56,731 nucleotides of DNA from an uncultured Collinsella sp. (GTDB taxonomy: Bacteria; Actinomycetota; Coriobacteriia; Coriobacteriales; Coriobacteriaceae), in contig UQWK01000005.1 of assembly GCA_900544725.1 (NCBI GenBank), positions 1 to 56,731 on the forward strand, in the 5' to 3' direction. The notes under the pieces were generated by a model. It saw only the letters and a program-made list of their open reading frames with translations. It had not been told where the DNA came from and did not search any database. The position numbers and the translations under genes are program-made. Shown here one piece after another: positions 44,028 to 52,758 of the stretch. Position 1 is the stretch's first letter. Each line of letters starts with the position of its first letter.

Positions 44028-44057
44028 ATTATACCCAAGTGCGCCACGGGCTAACAA
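44028..44057 (-). promoter_or_regulatory. tRNA-Arg promoter
   Basis: Read leftward: -35 TTGTTA (44052-44057), 18-bp spacer, -10 TATAAT (44028-44033), about 12 nt upstream of the mature tRNA 5' end. Confidence 0.7.
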
Positions 44058-44136
44058 AATAATAGAAAAAGCTTTGCAATTACGTGGGAGACGTGTCGCG
44101 ACGGCGCGCTTTAGGCGGCAAAAGCAAGTCAGATAG

Positions 44137-44142
44137 TATAAA
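44137..44142 (+). promoter_or_regulatory. -10 element of the shikimate operon
   Basis: TATAAA placed so that transcription should start at or next to the ATG at 44148. No good -35 is present. Confidence 0.45.
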
Positions 44143-44147
44143 CTCTC

Positions 44148-44222
44148 ATGCACATATATAACGGCTCGCGATGCGGGCCGTTTTTGCAAGGGCTATCCAT
44201 CGAGGTGAGAGGCACACCATGA
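44148..44222 (+). CDS. Possible 24-codon leader ORF upstream of aroF
   Basis: A short frame reading MHIYNGSRCGPFLQG and on to its stop, which overlaps the aroF start as ATGA. It has no Shine-Dalgarno but would be leaderless from the -10 at 44137. It contains one Tyr and one Phe codon and spans a terminator-like hairpin at 44161-44185. These facts suggest a leader peptide that couples translation to aroF or controls the hairpin. With so few aromatic codons, classical attenuation is uncertain, and it may be chance. Confidence 0.35.
   Translation: MHIYNGSRCGPFLQGLSIEVRGTP
44161..44185 (+). terminator. Attenuator-like hairpin in the aroF leader
   Basis: ACGGCTCGC (44161-44169) pairs with GCGGGCCGT (44173-44181) across a 3-nt loop, with one G-U pair, and is followed by TTTTT (44181-44185). 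Located between the likely promoter and aroF, it would stop transcription unless prevented. Confidence 0.65.
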
Positions 44223-45244
44223 TTGCGATTTTAAAGCAGAGCGCCAGCGACGAGGCCGTCAGCCACATCGTCAGCTGGATCGAGAAAAAGGGACTCAAGA
44301 CCGACGTCTCGCGCGGCGAGAACGAGACCATCATCGGCCTGGTGGGCGACACGACCAAGATCGACCCGTTCCTGCTCGAGTCCATGGACGTCGTCGAGCG
44401 CGTGCAACGCGTCTCCGAGCCGTTCAAGCGAGCCAACCGCAAGTTCCACCCCGAGGACTCCGTCATCGACTGCGGCCACGACGTCAAGATCGGCGGCGAC
44501 CAGTTCCAGGTCATCGCCGGCCCCTGCTCCGTCGAGGGCGAGAACCTCATCCGCATCGCCCGCCGCGTAAAGGCCGCCGGCGCCACGATGCTGCGCGGCG
44601 GCGCCTACAAGCCCCGCACCTCCCCGTACGCCTACCAGGGCATGGGTCCCGCCGGACTGGACCTGCTGTGCGAGGCATCCGCCGAGCTCGACATGCCGAT
44701 CGTCACCGAGATCATGGACCCGCGCGACGTGCAGGTTTTCCTCGACAAAAAGATCGACGTCATGCAGATTGGCGCTCGCAACGCCCAGAACTTCCCCCTG
44801 CTCAAGGAGGTCGGCAAGACGCAGACCCCGATCCTGCTCAAGCGCGGCATGTCCGGCACCGTCGACGAGCTGCTTATGGCAGCCGAGTACATCATGAGCG
44901 AGGGCAACGACAACGTCATCCTGTGCGAGCGCGGCATTCGCACCTTCGAGACCCGCACCCGCAACACCTTCGACCTCAACGCCGTGCCGGTGCTGCACCA
45001 CCTGTCGCACCTGCCCGTCGTCGCCGACCCCAGCCACGCCACCGGCTACACCCGCTATGTTGAGCCCATGGCGCTCGCCGCGACTGCCTGCGGCGCCAAC
45101 GGTCTGGAGATCGAGGTCCACGACGACCCGAGCCGCGCTTGGTCCGACGGCGCTCAGGCCCTCACCCCCGACCAGTTCGACGACACCATGCGCCGCATCC
45201 GCGCCATCCGCGAGGTCGTCTGCCAAGAGACCGTTCAGGAGTAG
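44219..45244 (+). CDS. aroF: 3-deoxy-7-phosphoheptulonate synthase (DAHP synthase)
   Basis: First enzyme of the shikimate pathway, joining PEP and erythrose-4-phosphate. The 341-residue protein is of the type I-beta/KDO8P-synthase-like class: an N-terminal ferredoxin-like regulatory domain (residues 1-80, MIAILKQSASDEAVSHIVSW onward) precedes the barrel with IAGPCSVEGE, MLRGGAYKPRTSPYAYQG, LLKRGMSGTVDE and VVADPSHATGYTRYV. In relatives, the N-terminal domain binds Tyr or Phe for feedback control. The ATG at 44219 has GAGGTGAGAGG upstream. It is the first gene of the aromatic cluster, 3 nt before tyrA. Confidence 0.95.
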   Translation: MIAILKQSASDEAVSHIVSWIEKKGLKTDVSRGENETIIGLVGDTTKIDPFLLESMDVVERVQRVSEPFKRANRKFHPEDSVIDCGHDVKIGGDQFQVIAGPCSVEGENLIRIARRVKAAGATMLRGGAYKPRTSPYAYQGMGPAGLDLLCEASAELDMPIVTEIMDPRDVQVFLDKKIDVMQIGARNAQNFPLLKEVGKTQTPILLKRGMSGTVDELLMAAEYIMSEGNDNVILCERGIRTFETRTRNTFDLNAVPVLHHLSHLPVVADPSHATGYTRYVEPMALAATACGANGLEIEVHDDPSRAWSDGAQALTPDQFDDTMRRIRAIREVVCQETVQE

Positions 45245-45247
45245 TCC

Positions 45248-46162
45248 ATGGGTACGGTGAGAAACGCACGCGTCAACCAGGGTGGCCCCAAGTGCGCCGG
45301 CATCGTGGGCCTGGGCCTCATCGGCGGCAGCTTTGCCCGCGGCTATGCGCAGGCGGGCGTCCGCGTGCTGGCCTGGGACCCCGATGACGACGTCATGACG
45401 GCCGCCAGCATGGGCACCGTTGCCGGCGAGCTCAACGACGAGACGCTCGGCGAATGCGACATCATCGTCCTGGCATGCTATCCCGAGGCCTGCATCGAGT
45501 GGCTCGAGGCGCACGCCCAGGCACTCGCCGACGCCACCGACACCGAGGCCATCATGGGCCCCGTGGTGATCGACACCGTGGGCGTCAAGGGTATCGTGTG
45601 CGAGCGCGCCTTTGAGCTTGCCCGCGAGCACGGTTTTTACTTTGTAGGAGCGCACCCCATGGCGGGCACGCAGTTCTCGGGCTACGCGCATTCCCGCGCC
45701 GACCTGTTCCAGGACGCACCGCTCGTGCTTGTACCGCCCGCAGTGGACGACGCACTTAAGCTGGAGCTTTTGGGCCAGGTGCGCGAGATGGTACGTCCCC
45801 TGGGCTTTGGCAAGTTCAGCGTAACGAGCGCCGCCGAGCACGACCGCGTCATCGCGTTTACGAGCCAGCTCGCGCACGTCGTCTCCAACGCCTATGTTAA
45901 GAGCCCGACCGCCCAGGTCCACCACGGCTTTTCGGCCGGCAGCTACCGCGACCTCACCCGCGTGGCACACCTCAATCCTCAGATGTGGTCCGAGCTCATG
46001 ATCGACGACGCCGATGCGCTCGCCTTCGAGATCGACCATCTGATCGAATCGCTCTGCGCCTACAGCCGCGCCCTTAAGGACCGCGACCAGCGCTATCTGG
46101 AAAATCTCCTTGCCGAGGGCGACCGCATCAAGCGCGCGCTCGACGACGAGGCCTCCCACTAG
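45248..46162 (+). CDS. tyrA: Prephenate dehydrogenase
   Basis: Converts prephenate to 4-hydroxyphenylpyruvate, the tyrosine precursor. The 304-residue protein has the NAD-binding motif GIVGLGLIGGSFARGYAQAG at about 18-37, then FVGAHPMAGTQFSGYAHSRA with the catalytic His, and VTSAAEHDRVIAFTSQLAHV. There is no ACT domain or chorismate mutase domain. It lies between aroF (3 nt) and aroB (36 nt). Confidence 0.93.
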   Translation: MGTVRNARVNQGGPKCAGIVGLGLIGGSFARGYAQAGVRVLAWDPDDDVMTAASMGTVAGELNDETLGECDIIVLACYPEACIEWLEAHAQALADATDTEAIMGPVVIDTVGVKGIVCERAFELAREHGFYFVGAHPMAGTQFSGYAHSRADLFQDAPLVLVPPAVDDALKLELLGQVREMVRPLGFGKFSVTSAAEHDRVIAFTSQLAHVVSNAYVKSPTAQVHHGFSAGSYRDLTRVAHLNPQMWSELMIDDADALAFEIDHLIESLCAYSRALKDRDQRYLENLLAEGDRIKRALDDEASH

Positions 46163-46198
46163 ACCACCCATCACGCCAGGTCGAAAGGACCGAAGTTT

Positions 46199-47305
46199 AT
46201 GGCGATTACCATCGATATCGACACCGCACGCCCCTACCAGGTGCATGTGGGCACGTTTTTGCTGGAGCAGGCCGGCCCGCTCGTTCGAGCCACCGCCGGC
46301 GGCTCGCGCGCTGTCATCGTGACGGACACCAACGTAGGCCCCCTCTACCAGATGCCCGTTAAGCAGAGCCTCGAATCCGCAGGCTACGAGGTGAGCATCT
46401 GCACCTTCGAGGCCGGCGAGGCCCATAAGCGTGCCGAGACCTACGTTGCCATCTTGGAGTTTGTGGCCGAGCACGAGCTTTCGCGCTCCGACGTGATCGT
46501 GGCGCTCGGCGGCGGCGTCGTGGGCGACGTGGCGGGCTTTGTGGCCGCCACCTACATGCGCGGCTGCAAGTTTGTGCAGATTCCCACAAGCCTGCTCGCC
46601 ATGGTGGATTCGTCGGTCGGCGGCAAGACGGCCATCGACCTGGCAGCTGGCAAGAACCTAGCCGGCGCCTTTTGGCAGCCGAGCGTGGTCATCGCCGACG
46701 TGGGGTGCCTGGCAACCCTTACGCCCGAACAGTTCGCCGACGGCTGCGGCGAGGTCGTCAAGCACGCCGTGATCGCCGACCCCGAGCTCTTCGCCGAGCT
46801 GGAGAAGACCCCGCTCACGCTTGAGCTGCTGAACCGCGACGTGGCCCGTGTGGCGCTCATCATCGCCCGTAATATCGACATTAAGCGCGCCGTGGTCGTT
46901 GCCGACGAGCGCGAAACCAATCAGCGCAAGCTCCTCAACTTTGGCCACAGCGCCGGGCACGCCGTCGAGGCCTGCGAGCACTTTGAGCTCGGACACGGCA
47001 ACTGCGTGTCAATCGGCATGGGTATCATCACGCGCGCCGCAGCCCTGCACGGCATTTGCGACGCAGAGCTGCCTGGCCGCATCGAGGAGCTCTGTGCGCG
47101 CCACGGCCTCAAGACCCTCTGCGAGCTTTCGGCCGATGCCGTCTTTGCCGAGGCACTCCACGATAAAAAGCGCGCGGGCGACACCATCGACCTGGTAATT
47201 CCGCACGACATCGGCCGTTGCAGCATCGACCGCACGCCGCTTTCCACCTTCTACGATTTGATTGCCGAGGGCCTCGGCCAGAAGGGAAACGTTTCCGCAT
47301 GTTAG
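46199..47305 (+). CDS. aroB: 3-dehydroquinate synthase
   Basis: Second shikimate-pathway enzyme, NAD- and metal-dependent. The 368-residue protein has VALGGGVVGDVAGFVAATYM, PTSLLAMVDSSVGGKTAIDL, and the metal ligands in GCGEVVKHAVI and LNFGHSAGHAVEAC. Length is typical. The gene ends inside the start of aroA, overlapping by 7 nt, which signals coupled translation. Confidence 0.97.
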   Translation: MAITIDIDTARPYQVHVGTFLLEQAGPLVRATAGGSRAVIVTDTNVGPLYQMPVKQSLESAGYEVSICTFEAGEAHKRAETYVAILEFVAEHELSRSDVIVALGGGVVGDVAGFVAATYMRGCKFVQIPTSLLAMVDSSVGGKTAIDLAAGKNLAGAFWQPSVVIADVGCLATLTPEQFADGCGEVVKHAVIADPELFAELEKTPLTLELLNRDVARVALIIARNIDIKRAVVVADERETNQRKLLNFGHSAGHAVEACEHFELGHGNCVSIGMGIITRAAALHGICDAELPGRIEELCARHGLKTLCELSADAVFAEALHDKKRAGDTIDLVIPHDIGRCSIDRTPLSTFYDLIAEGLGQKGNVSAC

Positions 47306-48618
47306 CCCGCATCACCCCGTCCCCGCTCAAGGGCACCGTTCCCGCCATCGCGTCCAAATCGATGGCACATCGCCTCATCATCTGCGCCGCGCTTGCCAAC
47401 GGCGAGACGCACGTTACCTGCAACACGACCTGCGCCGATATCGAGGCCACGGTGCGCTGCCTCACGGCACTCGGCGCCCGCATCGAGACCGTCGAGGACG
47501 GCTTCCAGGTCCACCCCACCATGAAGAGCATTGAGTTTGGCCTGCTCAAAGCCCTTGCCGGCGGCACGCTCGACTGCGGTGAGAGTGGCTCCACGCTGCG
47601 CTTTATGCTGCCTGTCGCCTGCGCGCTGGGTGCAGAGGCCACCTTCGTGGGCCAGGGCCGCCTGGGCGCCCGACCGCTCTCCCCGCTCTCGGACGAGATT
47701 ATTGCCGCCGGTTGCGACCTGCAGGGCCTGGGCGGTTTTCCGCTCAAGACGAGCGGCCGCATGCGCCCGGGCACCTTTGTGCTTCCGGGCAACGTGAGCT
47801 CGCAGTATATCTCCGGCCTGCTGCTGGCAGCCCCGCTGCTGGCCCAGCCCTCCTGCGTGCAGGTGACTGGCCTTATCGAGAGCCGCCCCTACATCAACCT
47901 GACGATCCAGGCCATGAAGGCCTTCGGCGTCGAGGTCAACGTCGAACGTATTCCGGCCAAGGACGGCCAGCCCGAAGTCACGAACTTCCGCGTGAACAGC
48001 GGCTCGTACCGCACGCCCGGCAGCGTGACCGTAGAGGGTGATTGGTCCAACGCCGCCTTTTGGCTGTGCGCCGGCGCCATCGGCACCGACCCAATCACCG
48101 TCGAGGGAGTGTCGCTGAGCTCCGCACAGGGCGACCGCAACGTGCTCGCCGCGCTTTCGCGCTTTGGTGCCCGCATCGTGCGCTCCACGAACGCCGCCAC
48201 CGTCCAGTCCGACAAGCTCGCCGGCTTTGAGATGAGCGCCCACGACATTCCGGACCTGGTGCCCGTCATCTCGGCCGTGGCATCGCTGGCTCAGGGCCGC
48301 ACGTTCATCCGTGACTGCGCGCGCCTGCGCATCAAGGAATCTGACCGTCTGGTCACCACCACCCGCGAGCTCACCGCGCTGGGCGCGCAGGTGCGCATCG
48401 CCGGTGACGACCTCATCATCAAGGGCGTCGATGCCTTTACCGGCGGCGAGGTCGATTCGCACAACGACCACCGCATCGCCATGATGGCCGCCATCGCCGC
48501 GAGCTGCGCCACCGGCGAGGTCGTGATCCACGGCGCCGAGGCCGTCAACAAGTCCTATCCCGATTTCTTCGACCACTACCGCCTGTTGGGCGGCAAGGTC
48601 ACGCTCGAGGAGGAATAG
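47299..48618 (+). CDS. aroA: 3-phosphoshikimate 1-carboxyvinyltransferase (EPSP synthase)
   Basis: Transfers the enolpyruvyl group of PEP to shikimate-3-phosphate. The 439-residue protein has the S3P-binding KSMAHRLIICAAL, the GESGSTLRFMLPVACAL segment, a LGARPLSPL stretch, and the C-terminal DNHRIAMM-like motif SHNDHRIAMMAAI. The ATG at 47299 lies inside the aroB end; homology begins at residue 6 (TPSPLKGTVPAIASKSMAHR). Confidence 0.96.
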   Translation: MLARITPSPLKGTVPAIASKSMAHRLIICAALANGETHVTCNTTCADIEATVRCLTALGARIETVEDGFQVHPTMKSIEFGLLKALAGGTLDCGESGSTLRFMLPVACALGAEATFVGQGRLGARPLSPLSDEIIAAGCDLQGLGGFPLKTSGRMRPGTFVLPGNVSSQYISGLLLAAPLLAQPSCVQVTGLIESRPYINLTIQAMKAFGVEVNVERIPAKDGQPEVTNFRVNSGSYRTPGSVTVEGDWSNAAFWLCAGAIGTDPITVEGVSLSSAQGDRNVLAALSRFGARIVRSTNAATVQSDKLAGFEMSAHDIPDLVPVISAVASLAQGRTFIRDCARLRIKESDRLVTTTRELTALGAQVRIAGDDLIIKGVDAFTGGEVDSHNDHRIAMMAAIAASCATGEVVIHGAEAVNKSYPDFFDHYRLLGGKVTLEEE

Positions 48619-48619
48619 C

Positions 48620-49717
48620 ATGTCCTCGACCTTTGGCAACGTATTACACCTGAGTATCTTTGGCCAATCGCACTCCCCCGCCATCGGCTGCTCGCTCGAC
48701 GGCATTCCCGCAGGTATCGCTGTGGACCAGGAGCAGCTGCAGGCCTTTTTGGACCGTCGCGCCCCCGGCCGTGACGAGACCGCGACCAAGCGCCGCGAGG
48801 CCGACGCCGCCCACATTATCGCCGGCATAGTTGATGGACACACCACAGGCGCGCCTATCGCCGCGATTATCGAGAACACCAACACGCGCTCCAAGGACTA
48901 CTCCGAGCTGCGCCGCAAGCCCCGTCCGGGCCATGCGGATTTCCCGGCACGCGTGAAGTACCACAACATGCACGACGTCGCCGGCGGCGGACACTTCTCC
49001 GGCCGCCTGACGGCGCCCTTATGCATCGCGGGCGGTATCGCGCTGCAGGCGCTCGAGGCCCGCGGCATTAACGTGATGGCGCACGTAGCGCAGATCGGTG
49101 GCATCTCCGATCTTCCCATGGACGACATGGTCTATCGCGAGGCCGACCGCAAGGCGATCCTTTCGAACGACCTGCCGTGCATTGACGCCGCAGCTGCCGG
49201 TCGCATGCGCGAGGAGATCTTTGCCGCGCGCGACGAGCTCGACAGCATCGGCGGCATCGTGGAGTGCGGTATCTACGGCCTGCCCGCGGGCATCGGCGAC
49301 CCCATGTTCGACGGCATAGAAAACCGCATCGCGCAGATCGCGTTTGGGATTCCCGCCGTGAAGGGCGTGGAGTTTGGCATGGGCTTTGCCGTCGCCGCCA
49401 TGCGCGGCAGCGAGAACAACGATCCGTATCGCATCGACGCCGAGACCGGTAAGATCGAGGTCGAGTCCAATAATGCCGGCGGCATCCTGGGCGGTATTTC
49501 AACCGGTGCACCCGTCATGTGGCGTATGGCCGTAAAGCCCACGCCCTCCATTGCCCGCGAGCAGCAGACGGTGGACATGGACGCTATGGAAAATGCCGAG
49601 CTCTCGGTCCACGGCCGCCACGATCCCTGCATCGTCCCGCGCGCCGTCCCCGTAGCCGAAGCAGCCGCAGCGCTGGCCATCTGGGACGCCCTCCTAGAAG
49701 ACGCCGCCCAGCGCTAA
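48620..49717 (+). CDS. aroC: Chorismate synthase
   Basis: Makes chorismate from EPSP with reduced FMN. The 365-residue protein has FGQSHSPAIGCSLDGIPAGI, RRAPGRDETATKRREAD, the signature HNMHDVAGGGHFSGRLTAPL and the C-terminal SNNAGGILGGISTGAPVMWR. Only one base separates it from the aroA stop codon. Confidence 0.97.
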   Translation: MSSTFGNVLHLSIFGQSHSPAIGCSLDGIPAGIAVDQEQLQAFLDRRAPGRDETATKRREADAAHIIAGIVDGHTTGAPIAAIIENTNTRSKDYSELRRKPRPGHADFPARVKYHNMHDVAGGGHFSGRLTAPLCIAGGIALQALEARGINVMAHVAQIGGISDLPMDDMVYREADRKAILSNDLPCIDAAAAGRMREEIFAARDELDSIGGIVECGIYGLPAGIGDPMFDGIENRIAQIAFGIPAVKGVEFGMGFAVAAMRGSENNDPYRIDAETGKIEVESNNAGGILGGISTGAPVMWRMAVKPTPSIAREQQTVDMDAMENAELSVHGRHDPCIVPRAVPVAEAAAALAIWDALLEDAAQR

Positions 49718-49760
49718 CTTCCCACCCCTCAACATCCCCCGACACGCGAAAGGGATCTCC

Positions 49761-50906
49761 ATGGACCTTGCCGATATTCGCCAGACCATCGATGGCATCG
49801 ACACCACGCTCCTCAACAGTTTTGTCGAACGCATGGACATTGCCACCGAGGTCGCCAAATCAAAGATCGAGATGGGCAAGGCCGTCTTCGACCCCGCCCG
49901 CGAGCGCTCCAAGCTCAACAACCTTGCCGGCCGCGCGCCCGAGCGCTACGAGGCGCAGACCATCACGCTGTTCCGCCTCCTCATGAGCATGAGCAAGGCC
50001 GAGCAGCAGCGCTATATCAACGAGCTCAAGGGTATCACGGTCTCGCAAAAGGCCCACGCCACTGCCGAGGGCTTCGACAAGCCCTTCCCCCAGACTGCCA
50101 GCGTCGCCTGCCAGGGCGTTGAGGGCGCCTACAGTCAGATCGCCGCGTGCAAGCTCTTCGACGTGCCCGATATCGCGTTCTTCGAGTCCTTCGAAGGTGT
50201 CATGCGCGCTGTGCGCGACGGCTTCTGCGAGTTTGGCGTACTGCCCATCGAAAACTCCACCGCGGGCTCGGTCAACGCAGTCTACGACCTGCTCGCGCAG
50301 TTCGACTTCCACATTGTGCGCTCGCTGCGCCTCAAGATCGACCACAACCTGCTCGTCAAGCCTGGCACCAAGCTGCAGGATGTTCGTGAGGTCTATAGCC
50401 ACGGACAGGCCATCGCGCAATGCGCCGGCTTTATAGAGGCGCACGCTCTTCACGCCACCAAGTATCTCAACACGGCTATGTCGGCCGAGATGGTCGCCAA
50501 CTCCGAGCGCACCGACGTCGCCGCCATCGCCTCGCGCAGTTGCGCGGCGCTCTACGGTCTGGAGGTGCTGGAACCCAATATCCAGGACTCGGACAATAAC
50601 TACACGCGCTTCGTCGTCATCAGCCGCGAGCCGCGCGTCTACCCCGGCGCCAACCGCACCTCGCTCATGATCACCACGGCCAACGAGCCGGGCGCCCTCT
50701 ACCGCGTGCTCGAGCGCTTCTACGCGCTCAACATCAACCTCATCAAGCTCGAGAGCCGCCCCATCCCCGGGCGCGACTTTGAGTTTATGTTCTACTTCGA
50801 TCTGGACTGTCCCTTTGGCAGCAAAGCCCTCGACGACCTACTCGATTCCATCGATGACGTGTGCGAGAGCTTCACCTACTTTGGCAGCTACACGGAGGTG
50901 CTCTAG
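49761..50906 (+). CDS. pheA: Bifunctional chorismate mutase / prephenate dehydratase
   Basis: P-protein leading to phenylpyruvate. The 381-residue product has an N-terminal AroQ-type chorismate mutase helix bundle (residues 1-85, starting MDLADIRQTIDGIDTTLLNS), the prephenate dehydratase domain (VACQGVEGAYSQIAACKLFD and LPIENSTAGSVNAVYDLLAQ) and a C-terminal ACT domain (about 300-381) with NEPGALYRVLERF and the phenylalanine-binding ESRPIPGRDFEF. Feedback inhibition by Phe is therefore expected. It supplies the chorismate mutase activity that tyrA lacks. The next gene starts at the base after its stop. Confidence 0.95.
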   Translation: MDLADIRQTIDGIDTTLLNSFVERMDIATEVAKSKIEMGKAVFDPARERSKLNNLAGRAPERYEAQTITLFRLLMSMSKAEQQRYINELKGITVSQKAHATAEGFDKPFPQTASVACQGVEGAYSQIAACKLFDVPDIAFFESFEGVMRAVRDGFCEFGVLPIENSTAGSVNAVYDLLAQFDFHIVRSLRLKIDHNLLVKPGTKLQDVREVYSHGQAIAQCAGFIEAHALHATKYLNTAMSAEMVANSERTDVAAIASRSCAALYGLEVLEPNIQDSDNNYTRFVVISREPRVYPGANRTSLMITTANEPGALYRVLERFYALNINLIKLESRPIPGRDFEFMFYFDLDCPFGSKALDDLLDSIDDVCESFTYFGSYTEVL

Positions 50907-52157
50907 ATGACTGACGTCGCCACGACCCGTCCCTACGGCGTGCTGGGCCGCGTGCTGGGCCACAGCTACACCCCGACCATCTACAAGGAGCTCGCGGGGC
51001 TTGAGTACGTGCGTTTTGAGCGCGAGCCCGAAGACCTCGCGGCCTTTATGACCGGCGATGAGTGGGAGGGCACCAACGTGACCATTCCCTACAAGCGCGC
51101 CGTCATGGACTACCTGGACGAGCTAAGCCCGCTGGCCGAGCGCATGGGCAACGTCAACACGATCACGCGTCTGCCCGATGGCCGCCTGCGCGGCGACAAC
51201 ACCGACTACTTCGGTTTCCAGTGCCTGGTCGAGGAGCTGGGTGTGGAGATTGCCGGCAAGAAGGTCCTCGTGCTCGGAGCCACCGGAGGCGCCGGCACCA
51301 CGGCAAGTATGGTACTGGGCGACCTGGGCGCGATCGTGGTGCCCGTGGGACGCGCGAGCGAGGTCAACTACGACAACATCGCACAGCAGTCCGATGCCGC
51401 GTTGCTCGTCAACTGCACGCCTGCCGGTATGTTCCCCCACTGCCCCGACGCGCCTTGCACGCTCGAGGGCCTCGACGCGCTCGAGGGCGTCATCGATATC
51501 GTCTACAACCCCGCCCGCACGGGACTCATGCTCGAGGCCGAGCGTCGCGGCATCCCCTGCATCGGCGGTTTGCTCATGCTTGTGGCCCAGGCGGCGCAAG
51601 CCGTCGAGCGCTATACCGGCCAGGTCACCCCACGCGAGCGCATCCTGGACGTGACGGAACGTCTGTCCCGCCATGAGCAGAACATCGCCCTGATTGGCAT
51701 GCCGGGCTCGGGCAAAACCCGCGTGGGTGAGCAGATCGCCCTGCTCACCGGCCGCGAGCACATCGACCTGGACCGCGCCCTCGAGCAGCGCCTGGGCATG
51801 CCTTGCGCCGACTTTATCGTCGAGCGCGGCGAGCCGGCCTTCCGCGAGCAGGAGACGGCGGCCTTGGCCGACATCTCCAAGAGCAGCGGCCTGGTGCTTT
51901 CCACCGGCGGCGGCGTCGTCACGCGAGACGAGAACTATCCGTTGCTGCACCAGAACAGTCAGATTGTGATGCTCAACCGTAAGCTCGATGAGCTCGCCCA
52001 CAAGGGTCGACCCATCACCGCCCGCGACGGTATCGACAAGCTGGCCGAGCAGCGCATGCCGCGCTACCGTGCCTGGGCCGACTACATCATCGACTCACGC
52101 GACTGCGCCGCCAACACCGCCCGTGCCGTCCTCGACACCCTCCCACCCGCTCTCTAA
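50907..52157 (+). CDS. aroE-aroK: Fused shikimate dehydrogenase / shikimate kinase
   Basis: A 416-residue two-enzyme fusion. Residues 1-245 are shikimate 5-dehydrogenase: YGVLGRVLGHSYTPTIYKEL, catalytic Lys63 in NVTIPYKRAV, Asp100 in GDNTDYFG, and the NADP loop GATGGAG. Residues 258-416 are shikimate kinase: Walker A GMPGSGKTRVGEQIA (264-278), the DLD motif at EHIDLDRALE, EPAFREQE and STGGGVVTRD. The first domain has GHSYTP where GHSLSP is usual. Both active sites look complete, so steps 4 and 5 of the pathway are carried on one chain. It is followed by a strong terminator. Confidence 0.95.
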   Translation: MTDVATTRPYGVLGRVLGHSYTPTIYKELAGLEYVRFEREPEDLAAFMTGDEWEGTNVTIPYKRAVMDYLDELSPLAERMGNVNTITRLPDGRLRGDNTDYFGFQCLVEELGVEIAGKKVLVLGATGGAGTTASMVLGDLGAIVVPVGRASEVNYDNIAQQSDAALLVNCTPAGMFPHCPDAPCTLEGLDALEGVIDIVYNPARTGLMLEAERRGIPCIGGLLMLVAQAAQAVERYTGQVTPRERILDVTERLSRHEQNIALIGMPGSGKTRVGEQIALLTGREHIDLDRALEQRLGMPCADFIVERGEPAFREQETAALADISKSSGLVLSTGGGVVTRDENYPLLHQNSQIVMLNRKLDELAHKGRPITARDGIDKLAEQRMPRYRAWADYIIDSRDCAANTARAVLDTLPPAL

Positions 52158-52158
52158 C

Positions 52159-52201
52159 AAAAACCACCACAAAGGGGACAGGCAACTTTGCGGTGGTTTT
52201 T
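52159..52201 (+). terminator. Bidirectional-looking terminator between aroE-aroK and aroQ
   Basis: AAAAACCACC with CAAAG pairs with CTTTG and GGTGGTTTTT across an 11-nt loop; T run downstream and A run upstream. It would end most aro-operon transcripts before aroQ. Confidence 0.85.
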
Positions 52202-52242
52202 CATTCCGTCTCACCGCCCGCCCAACCGCAAAGGAAGCAACC

Positions 52243-52680
52243 ATGAAAGCTCTCGTCATCAACGGACCCAACCTCAACATGCTCGGCATTCGTGAGCCGG
52301 GCATCTACGGCAGCGACAACTACGACCGCTTGGTCCAAATCTGCAAGGAGGCCGGCGCCGCACAGGGCTTCGACGAGGTCGAGGTCTTCCAGTCCAACCA
52401 CGAGGGCAGCATCGTCGACAAGATCCAGGAGACATACGGCAAGGTCGACGGCATCGTCATCAACCCGGCGGCTTACACGCACACGAGCGTGGCGATCCTG
52501 GACGCCCTCAAGGCCGTCGCTATCCCTGCCGTAGAGGTCCACATCAGTGCCGTCGAAACGCGCGAGGACTTCCGCCAGGTAAGCTACGCCCGCCTGGCCT
52601 GCTTTGCCACCATCACCGGCGAAGGTCTGCAGGGGTATGCCCATGCGTTGGAGCTGCTGAAAGAGCATCTGCTACACTAA
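52243..52680 (+). CDS. aroQ: Type II 3-dehydroquinate dehydratase
   Basis: Third step of the shikimate pathway, type II class. The 145-residue protein has LVINGPNLNMLGIREPGIYG with the catalytic Tyr, EVFQSNHEGSIVDKIQE, GIVINPAAYTHTSVAILDAL and VEVHISAVETREDFRQVSY. The ATG at 52243 has AAGGAAG upstream. It lies behind the terminator at 52159-52201, so its level may depend on read-through; no separate promoter is evident in the 40 nt between. Confidence 0.96.
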   Translation: MKALVINGPNLNMLGIREPGIYGSDNYDRLVQICKEAGAAQGFDEVEVFQSNHEGSIVDKIQETYGKVDGIVINPAAYTHTSVAILDALKAVAIPAVEVHISAVETREDFRQVSYARLACFATITGEGLQGYAHALELLKEHLLH

Positions 52681-52684
52681 TCCC

Positions 52685-52715
52685 TGGGACAAAATAATCA
52701 GGTTTGTTTGTCCCA
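52685..52715. promoter_or_regulatory. Perfect 9-bp dyad between aroQ and glf
   Basis: TGGGACAAA (52685-52693) and TTTGTCCCA (52707-52715) are exact inverted repeats separated by 13 bp. There is no T run on either side, so an operator or mRNA stem is as likely as a terminator. Confidence 0.45.
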
Positions 52716-52758
52716 AAACATAAGTAACTGTTTGATTGACATACAAAGGAGCATATCC

